Program-made: the position numbers and the translations under genes | From: an uncultured Lachnospiraceae bacterium | Lineage (GTDB): Bacteria; Bacillota; Clostridia; Lachnospirales; Lachnospiraceae | DNA: 20,352 nucleotides | Direction: 5' to 3' | Assembly: GCA_902476645.1 (NCBI GenBank) | Contig: CABSEG010000051.1 | Coordinates: forward strand, 1 to 20,352 | The notes under the pieces: model-generated | Told to the model about the DNA's origin: nothing | Database searches by the model: none | The model's input: only the letters and a program-made list of their open reading frames with translations | Part shown: piece after piece, positions 14,774-20,352 of the stretch | How positions within the stretch are numbered: the first letter of the stretch is position 1 | Layout of the letters: the number at the start of each line of letters is the position of its first letter

Positions 14774-17700
14774 TCACATCCCATTTTCAATCTCTATTCT
14801 GCTTCCGATTCCTTCTTTTCCCCTGTTCTTTGTGACCACGATTTTGGTTTCGATCTTCTCTTTTAGCTCTGCCACATGGGAAATGATGCCTACCATCCGG
14901 TTTCCTTCCGTAAGGCTGCTCAAAGCTTTTACTGCCTGATTTAAAGCTTCTTCGTCCAGAGAACCGAATCCTTCGTCCACAAACATGGCATCCAGACGGA
15001 TTCCCCCTGCGTGGAACTGAATTTCATCCGAAAGCCCCAGCGCCAGCGCCAAGGAGGCCTGAAAGGACTCTCCTCCAGACAAAGTTTTGACGCTTCGCTC
15101 CGTCCCGTTGTAGTGATCCACCACATTTAATTCCAGTCCTGCCTTCTCTCTTTTGCTTTCTCCGTCCTCCTGCCTCTTTAGCTCATACTGGCCCGTACTC
15201 ATCGTCAAAAGACGCAGATTGGCCCTCCTTAAGATCCTGTCAAAGTAGGCCATCTGAATATAAGTCTCCAGTTCAATTTTCCGCTTTCCCACCAAGGTCC
15301 CATTTGCAGTATCGGACAGAGCTTTCAGCCAAACGCAGGCTTTCTCCAGACTTACAAGCTTATCCTGCCGTCCCTGCACGCGGCGGCAGATTTCCTGATT
15401 CGTCTTATTAGCCGCGTACTGCTCATCCCTCTGTCCCGCCAGAATCTCCTTTCGCTCCTGGCGTTGCTTCTTTCGCTCCGTGATCTCCTCTTCTTTCCAT
15501 TCTCCTGTCTGATTAAGCTGCCTTTGCAGGGAAGCTATGGCTTCTTGCGTCCCTGCCGTCTGGGTCTGCCCATCCTGATACGCTTTCTGAGCCTTTTCCT
15601 GCCTTTCCTTCAGGCAACGGTTTTGCTCCTGCCAAAGCCGGATGCTCTCTGTCACTTCTTCTTTGGTACTGCCTTTTAGCATTCCGGATGCCTGCTGAAT
15701 TTGCTTTTGCAGGCTTTCTGCTTCCGTTTTCATCCGCTCCAGCGAAAGGGCCGCCTGATGCATCTCCCTCTCAAGCTCCTGAATCCTGGACTCCTTTTTA
15801 GGAATTTCCTTCTCTAATTTTCTTTTCTGCCAAAGCTTCTCCTCATTTTCCTTTTTCTCCTCTGAAATCTTTTCCAAGGCTTTTTCAAGAGCCATCAGCG
15901 CCGCCTCTACGGTTCCCTCCTGCACGATCTGCAAGGAGGCTTTCCTCATCTGATTTTCCTGGCTCTTTCTCTCGCCTTCTGCCAAGGCCAGTCCGTTATC
16001 TAACTCCTGTATGAGCAGCTGAAGCCTGGCCAATTCTTCCTGATCTTCCTCTTGTTTTCGCTTTAGCTCTTCCTTTTGTCTCTGTTCTTCTTTCAGGTGC
16101 TCCCGGTCCAAAAGGCATTGCTTTCTTTCTTCCTGCAGCTTCACCAGTCTGGAGCGCCCCCTGCCAGCGATCTCTTCCGGATCAGACAGGCCCAACAGAG
16201 TTTCTCCCTTTTGAATAAGCTTCTCCTTGCCCTCTTTTATCTGCTCCTTCAGATATCCGGCTTGGGCGCTTAGATGTTCCGTCTTTGCCTCTGCCTGAGA
16301 CAGCGCTTTCTTTTTCTCCTCCAGCTCTTCTTTTCGGGGGGGCTCCTCTTTCAGGCTTGCCAGCCTTGGGTGATGGGTGGAACCGCAAACGGGACACATC
16401 TGTCCCTCTTGTAGCCCGCTGGCCAATATTCCTGCCTGTGCATCCAGAAACAACTTTTCTTGCTTGTAATAAGCCTCCCTTAACATTTTGCAGTCTGTAA
16501 AGGACTTCTCATAAGACCTTTGGCTGCTTTCTCTTTCTTCTTCCAAAATTTTTAATTTCTGTCTTTCCGATAAAAGCTCCCCCAGCTCCTGGCTCTCACG
16601 ATCCTTTCGCTCCATCTCCTGTTCCAGCCTGGCCAGCTTTAGCTCCGTCTGACTCAGCACCTCCAGTCTTTCCTGTTCCTCTGTTACCCGCTTTTGCAGA
16701 TTTTCCTCTTTCTTCCGGATCTGCTCCCGCTCTTTGGCAAGGCTGTCCATCGTTTCCCCTGCGGCCTTCCACTCCTTCCACGCATCTGTCAAAGCCTCCT
16801 TTTGGCTATTCACCTGCCGCTCCTGTTCCGTCAGCGTCACCAAAAGCGCCTCTTGGCTCTGCAGAGCCTTAAGCTGTTCGCTCTCCATTTGCAGCGTCCT
16901 GGCAAGTGCTTCTCGTTCTCCTGCTTTTTCTTTTTGAAGCCTCTCGTTCTTCAATGCAGCCGCCAGCTTCTCTCTTAGCTGCTTTTGATCTTCCTCCAGT
17001 CGTTCCAACATTTGCAGCTTCTCTTTGCCTGCACGAATCTGCTCCTCCAGAGATTCTGTTTCTTTTGCCTTTTCTTTCGCTTCCAGCCAGGCTCTTTCCA
17101 GGATTTCCAGCTTCGGCAAGCTTTCTGCCAATTGACGTTTTCTGTCCTGAAGCTCTCTTTTCAGATTTTCGCTCTGTCTGACTCTCCCTAAAAGCTGGTT
17201 GTCTTTTTGGATCTTTTCCTCCAATTTCCGGATTTCTTCCTCCATCTGCCAAAGACTCTGCTCTCCCTGCTTTAGCAGATGCTTTAAAATCTCGATTCCT
17301 CTGACAGCCTTGCCTTCAAAATTTTCCGCTTTTAAACGCAAAAACTCTGCATCCAGCGCCCCCTCCCCCAGGCAGACCGCCGTTTGCAGATCCTGATCGA
17401 TGCTCTTTCGAAGTTCCTCATATTCTCTTTTTTTCGCTGCTGCCGCTTCCTTTAACTGTTCTTGCACTTTCTGATAGAGTCCTGTGTGAAAAATCTGCCG
17501 AAAAATTTTACTGCGCTCTCCGGTGGAGGCCAACAGCAGCTTTTGAAAATCTCCCTGAGCTATCATGGCGATCTGGGTAAACTGCAGGTAATCCAGTCCT
17601 AAAAGCGCCTTCATCTCATTGGTGACCTCTCTGCTTTTTGTGACTGGTTCCCGTCCATCCGGAAACTCCAGACAGGCCTCTGCCTTCTTTACGGTATAGC

Positions 17701-18019
17701 CCGATCCCCTCTCCTTGGGCCTTTGATATTCCGGACTTCTCTTCACCCGATAGGACTTGCCCCGAAAAGAAAAAGCCAGTTCCACAAAGGTGGGCGTCTC
17801 ATCTTTGGCATACTTGCTGCGGAACATGTTGGCCTCCCGCACGGTTCCGCTGGCCTCCCCATAGAGGGCAAAGGTAATGGCATCAAAGATCGTGGTCTTT
17901 CCCGCTCCCGTATCTCCTGTGATCAGATACAGTCCTGCCCCATTTAATTTTCTAAAATCAATCTCCGTCTTTCCGGCATAAGGCCCGAAGGCGCTGACGA
18001 TCAGCTTTTCCGGTCTCAT
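14774..18019 (-). CDS. sbcC: Exonuclease subunit SbcC (Rad50-like)
   Basis: This SMC-type ATPase works with SbcD to open DNA hairpins and cut protein-blocked ends. The 1081 residues have the expected plan: Walker A GDTGAGKTT (35-43), Q-loop MIAQGDFQK (Gln155), a long coiled coil (about 185-900) broken in the middle by the zinc hook CPVCGS (Cys542, Cys545), the ABC signature LSGGES (980-985) and Walker B near 1010-1022 (LDAMFVDEGFGSLDEEAL). The length is close to E. coli SbcC (1048). The ATG is preceded by AGGAAGGAGGG. It is downstream of sbcD on the same strand but separated from it by 444 bases, whereas the two usually touch or overlap. It may therefore depend on read-through or its own promoter. 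The coding sequence itself is intact. Confidence 0.96.
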   Translation of the reverse strand: MRPEKLIVSAFGPYAGKTEIDFRKLNGAGLYLITGDTGAGKTTIFDAITFALYGEASGTVREANMFRSKYAKDETPTFVELAFSFRGKSYRVKRSPEYQRPKERGSGYTVKKAEACLEFPDGREPVTKSREVTNEMKALLGLDYLQFTQIAMIAQGDFQKLLLASTGERSKIFRQIFHTGLYQKVQEQLKEAAAAKKREYEELRKSIDQDLQTAVCLGEGALDAEFLRLKAENFEGKAVRGIEILKHLLKQGEQSLWQMEEEIRKLEEKIQKDNQLLGRVRQSENLKRELQDRKRQLAESLPKLEILERAWLEAKEKAKETESLEEQIRAGKEKLQMLERLEEDQKQLREKLAAALKNERLQKEKAGEREALARTLQMESEQLKALQSQEALLVTLTEQERQVNSQKEALTDAWKEWKAAGETMDSLAKEREQIRKKEENLQKRVTEEQERLEVLSQTELKLARLEQEMERKDRESQELGELLSERQKLKILEEERESSQRSYEKSFTDCKMLREAYYKQEKLFLDAQAGILASGLQEGQMCPVCGSTHHPRLASLKEEPPRKEELEEKKKALSQAEAKTEHLSAQAGYLKEQIKEGKEKLIQKGETLLGLSDPEEIAGRGRSRLVKLQEERKQCLLDREHLKEEQRQKEELKRKQEEDQEELARLQLLIQELDNGLALAEGERKSQENQMRKASLQIVQEGTVEAALMALEKALEKISEEKKENEEKLWQKRKLEKEIPKKESRIQELEREMHQAALSLERMKTEAESLQKQIQQASGMLKGSTKEEVTESIRLWQEQNRCLKERQEKAQKAYQDGQTQTAGTQEAIASLQRQLNQTGEWKEEEITERKKQRQERKEILAGQRDEQYAANKTNQEICRRVQGRQDKLVSLEKACVWLKALSDTANGTLVGKRKIELETYIQMAYFDRILRRANLRLLTMSTGQYELKRQEDGESKREKAGLELNVVDHYNGTERSVKTLSGGESFQASLALALGLSDEIQFHAGGIRLDAMFVDEGFGSLDEEALNQAVKALSSLTEGNRMVGIISHVAELKEKIETKIVVTKNRGKEGIGSRIEIENGM

Positions 18020-18463
18020 GATACGCCCTCCTTCCTACTACAATATATTTATGGTTAATATTCCTTACAGCCAGTAAGGAATTAGCCATCTTGTTGCGTA
18101 AACTGTTAGAATGAAAAGAGCAATCGGTATAGCGGCTCCTTCCTTAGGCCTCTCGCCCGTAAATTAGTCTGCTAACCAGCTCTTCATTCGCAGCGTTCGT
18201 TTTATGCAGGTTGAACCGCCTTCCGGGTGCGTCCGTGCCACACTACAGTAGATAGAATGAGCAATGAGTAAAACTGGTACCGACCAATTGCAATCTCATA
18301 TAAGGAGTGACATTTTATGAACACGAGAAGGTAAACCGTATTATGTCTATACATCCGTTTTCAAGGTCGGCATAAACTGGCGGCCTTATTGTGTTTTCCA
18401 TTTTTCAACCTGTATAAAATTTTCAAAGTTCTTTAAAATTTAGCTTGACTTTTTATTTGCAGG
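18020..18463. other. 444-base interval between sbcD and sbcC without a recognisable gene
   Basis: No frame on either strand is long or family-like. On the plus strand AAGGAG is followed by ATG at 18317, but the frame closes after MNTRR. On the minus strand a 31-codon stop-to-stop frame (about 18150-18245) reads RRFNLHKTNAANEELVSRLI then YGREA, which looks protein-like but has no start. A small hairpin lies at 18061-18081. The composition and broken reading frames fit an inserted and decayed piece of mobile DNA, but no terminal repeats or target duplication could be made out. A structured RNA is the other option. Confidence 0.45.
18061..18081. repeat. Small perfect hairpin upstream of sbcC
   Basis: TTCCTTAC and GTAAGGAA form an 8-bp stem with a five-base loop, about 40 bases before sbcC. 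No T-run follows on the minus strand, so it is not an obvious terminator. Confidence 0.45.
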
Positions 18464-19603
18464 CTAAGTTTCTTCCTCCTGTCTGACTTGCTCAAACAAT
18501 CTTTTGATAAACTCCGATTGCTGCCGGCTCATGGACTGGTTATTTTGAAGTCTGTAAAACTCTTCAAACAGCTCCAGCTGTGTCTTTTGCTCCACCTGAC
18601 TGGTTCCGGTAATGTCCTTGCTTTCCTTTGTCCTGCGATTATCGTATTCCAGCCGCATCAGATTGGGGTAGATCACCCGAAGTTTTTGCAAGCCGTCCAG
18701 TATATCTTCCTCGTCCGTCAGCGTGATCTGCACGTAATCTTCCGTATTCGTCCCATCATAAAAAGACTTTGCGGTCACCTCCAGATAAGAGCCCCTGATT
18801 TTTCTCATATCCCTTAGAGGCTTTAAGGGGATCTGGCGGACATGAACGGTTCCTTTTTCCAAAAGCTCTGTCACGGTTATGGATTTTTCTTGATTTACCT
18901 CAGAGAAGGAGTACTTTAAGGGTGTTCCGCAATAGCGCACAGTCTCCCTTCCAATCTGCTGCGGGCTGTGAAGATGCCCCAGGGCCACATAATCAAAAAT
19001 ATCAAACAGGGAAACTCCCACTTGATCCAGGCCTCCCACGGTCACTTCCTCAGATTCACATCTGGAAGCCCCTGTTACAAATTGATGCGCCACCAACACA
19101 TTTCTCTTTTTCGTATCCACGTCCATACGCCCTATCGCTAAGGCCAGGGCATCCTGGTATGACTCCACTTCCTCCTGTTCAAAAGCATGCCGTACCAGGG
19201 CCGGTTTCAAAAAGGGTAACAGGTAAACCCATACTTCCCCCCAGGAATCCCTCAGACAGATTTTTTTAACCTCACCGTCGTATACCGGAGAAATATAAAT
19301 GCCCCTGCTGCTCATCAGACTGGCTCCGAATGCCAGCCTTTGAGCCGAATCATGATTTCCGCTGATGATGAGCACAGGAATATTCATCTTTGCCAGCCTA
19401 GTCAAAAAAGTATCTAGTACCATTACAGCCTCTGCCGGAGGAACAGGCTTGTCATAGAGATCACCTGCCAGTATCACGCCATCCGGACATTCTGCCTCTG
19501 CAATGGCCACAATCTGTTCTAAGATATATTTTTGATCCTCCAGCATGGAAAACTCATACACCCGCTTTCCAATATGGAGATCGGATAAATGGAGAAATTT
19601 CAT
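18464..19603 (-). CDS. sbcD: Exonuclease subunit SbcD (Mre11-like)
   Basis: This is the Mn2+-dependent nuclease partner of SbcC. The 379 residues carry the calcineurin-type metallophosphoesterase motifs: DLHIG (Asp8, His10), GDLYD (Asp48), GNHDS (Asn83, His84), VAHQ (His173) and GHLH (His210, His212). The C-terminal capping domain (about 270-375) ends in a Gln- and Glu-rich tail. It starts 12 bases after the stop of the MFS gene; its ribosome site AGGAGGGG overlaps that stop codon, indicating translational coupling in one transcript. Partner gene sbcC lies downstream after an unusual gap. All metal ligands are present. Confidence 0.96.
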   Translation of the reverse strand: MKFLHLSDLHIGKRVYEFSMLEDQKYILEQIVAIAEAECPDGVILAGDLYDKPVPPAEAVMVLDTFLTRLAKMNIPVLIISGNHDSAQRLAFGASLMSSRGIYISPVYDGEVKKICLRDSWGEVWVYLLPFLKPALVRHAFEQEEVESYQDALALAIGRMDVDTKKRNVLVAHQFVTGASRCESEEVTVGGLDQVGVSLFDIFDYVALGHLHSPQQIGRETVRYCGTPLKYSFSEVNQEKSITVTELLEKGTVHVRQIPLKPLRDMRKIRGSYLEVTAKSFYDGTNTEDYVQITLTDEEDILDGLQKLRVIYPNLMRLEYDNRRTKESKDITGTSQVEQKTQLELFEEFYRLQNNQSMSRQQSEFIKRLFEQVRQEEET

Positions 19604-19615
19604 CGTTCTCCCCTC

Positions 19616-20352
19616 CTAATGATTCCATCGAATTGCTTTTCCAAAGAGCAGAAAACCGATAACAAATAAAACGGCGATCACCGCCACCCCCGCATTCGCT
19701 ATATTGGTGATCTGGGCAATCACACCCACCAGCGTGGTTCCCATAAAGGAAGCTCCCTTTCCGCAGATATCATAAATTCCAAAGTATTCTCCCGATTTTC
19801 CCGGCGGTATGATCTTTGCAAAGTAAGAGCGGGACAGGGCCTGAATGGCCCCCTGGAACATTCCTACCAAAACAGCCAGAAACCAAAATTCCCACTGCTT
19901 GTCCAGTTGGATAGCAAACAGGGCAATGGCTGTATACGCTAAAATGCATATTTGGATTAATCGCTCAGTTGCATATTTATGAGATAGTCTGGAAAAAACC
20001 AGCGCGCAGGGAAAAGCCACAATCTGGGTCACCAAAAGAGCCAGCAGAAGTCCCTGAGAGTCCAGCCCCAGCGCACTTCCATAGGCCGTGGCCATTTCAA
20101 TAATCGTATAGACCCCATCGATAAAGAAAAAGAAGGAAAGCAAATACAAAAAGATGCCCTTCTGCCCTTTCATATCCTTTAATGTCTCCCAAAGCCTTCG
20201 AAAGCTGCTGCGAAAAGGATTCTTTTGCCTGTCCACGTAGTGCTTCTGTTCATATTGTTTCAGTAACGGCAGACTTACCAGTAACCACCAGGCCGCATTC
20301 AAAAAAAATGCAATCATCATAGCCGTCCCCATGGAGATTCCCAGCTTTTCAT
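19616..20352 (-). CDS. MFS transporter, UMF1-like (Atg22-type), 5' end outside window
   Basis: The frame is open to the right edge, so the start lies beyond it; the ATG at 20332 is internal, because upstream codons (EKLGIS) continue in frame. The visible 244 codons form the C-terminal half of a 12-segment permease: a hydrophobic segment near AFFLNAAWWLLVSLPLL, a cytoplasmic loop rich in charged residues (KQYEQKHYVDRQKNPFRSSF), then about six segments, with the conserved GMFQGAIQALSRSYFAKIIP and GEYFGIYDICGKGASFMG. These resemble UMF1/Atg22-type transporters, some of which export amino acids. The substrate here is unknown. It is the first visible gene of a transcript that runs into sbcD. Confidence 0.8.
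   Translation of the reverse strand, partial: EKLGISMGTAMMIAFFLNAAWWLLVSLPLLKQYEQKHYVDRQKNPFRSSFRRLWETLKDMKGQKGIFLYLLSFFFFIDGVYTIIEMATAYGSALGLDSQGLLLALLVTQIVAFPCALVFSRLSHKYATERLIQICILAYTAIALFAIQLDKQWEFWFLAVLVGMFQGAIQALSRSYFAKIIPPGKSGEYFGIYDICGKGASFMGTTLVGVIAQITNIANAGVAVIAVLFVIGFLLFGKAIRWNH

Noticed and set aside
15000..17500. Repetitive-looking CTTCC/TTTCT tracts in the window's right half
   Set aside because: They are the complement of Glu/Lys/Gln codons in the SbcC coiled coil, not tandem DNA repeats or a CRISPR array.
14774..20352. sbcC/sbcD with transporter as a new anti-phage system
   Set aside because: SbcC and SbcD have all the standard housekeeping motifs and no extra effector domain or defence gene nearby; only the spacing is odd.

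Overview
The window looks like a chromosomal segment from a gut-type clostridial Firmicute, most likely Lachnospiraceae. This is inferred from moderate GC, strong GGAGG ribosome sites, clean TTGACA/TATAAT promoters, the mix of Lon, SbcCD, MATE and DUF3786 genes, and a very large secreted glycosidase with a BspA-like tail. No rRNA, tRNA, CRISPR array, phage genes or intact transposase was seen. Almost everything is on the minus strand; the exceptions are an Lrp/AsnC-type regulator and a Fic gene fossil.

Region 1 (1-8018) is a carbohydrate locus read on the minus strand. It begins with a small broken gene (7727-7867 and a little upstream) whose last residues resemble the end of the next gene. 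Then comes a very large secreted GH2 beta-galactosidase-type enzyme (7706 down to 1133). It is split into two overlapping reading frames just after the predicted catalytic nucleophile, so it is either a recent pseudogene, a sequencing error or a two-product gene. It is followed by a lipoprotein sugar-binding protein of an ABC importer that runs off the left edge.

Region 2 (8019-11933) holds lon, with a clear terminator, behind a TetR-family regulator and a DUF3786 gene. Two nearly identical 18-bp operator-like sites, one in the tetR promoter and one just before lon, suggest that the regulator controls itself and lon. This is the most interesting testable regulatory idea here.

Region 3 (11934-14770) contains a decayed Fic-family fragment, an unassigned stretch, a MATE efflux gene, a divergently transcribed Lrp/AsnC-type regulator sharing a back-to-back promoter region with it, and a truncated LysR-type regulator.

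Region 4 (14774-20352) is a DNA-repair group on the minus strand: the 3' part of an MFS (UMF1-like) transporter, sbcD starting 12 bases after it, a 444-base non-coding interval, and sbcC. The interval is unusual because sbcD and sbcC normally abut.

I did not find a convincing new defence or mobile system. The best leads are the TetR-lon operator pair, the broken multi-domain GH2 protein with its coiled-coil stalk, and the insert between sbcD and sbcC.
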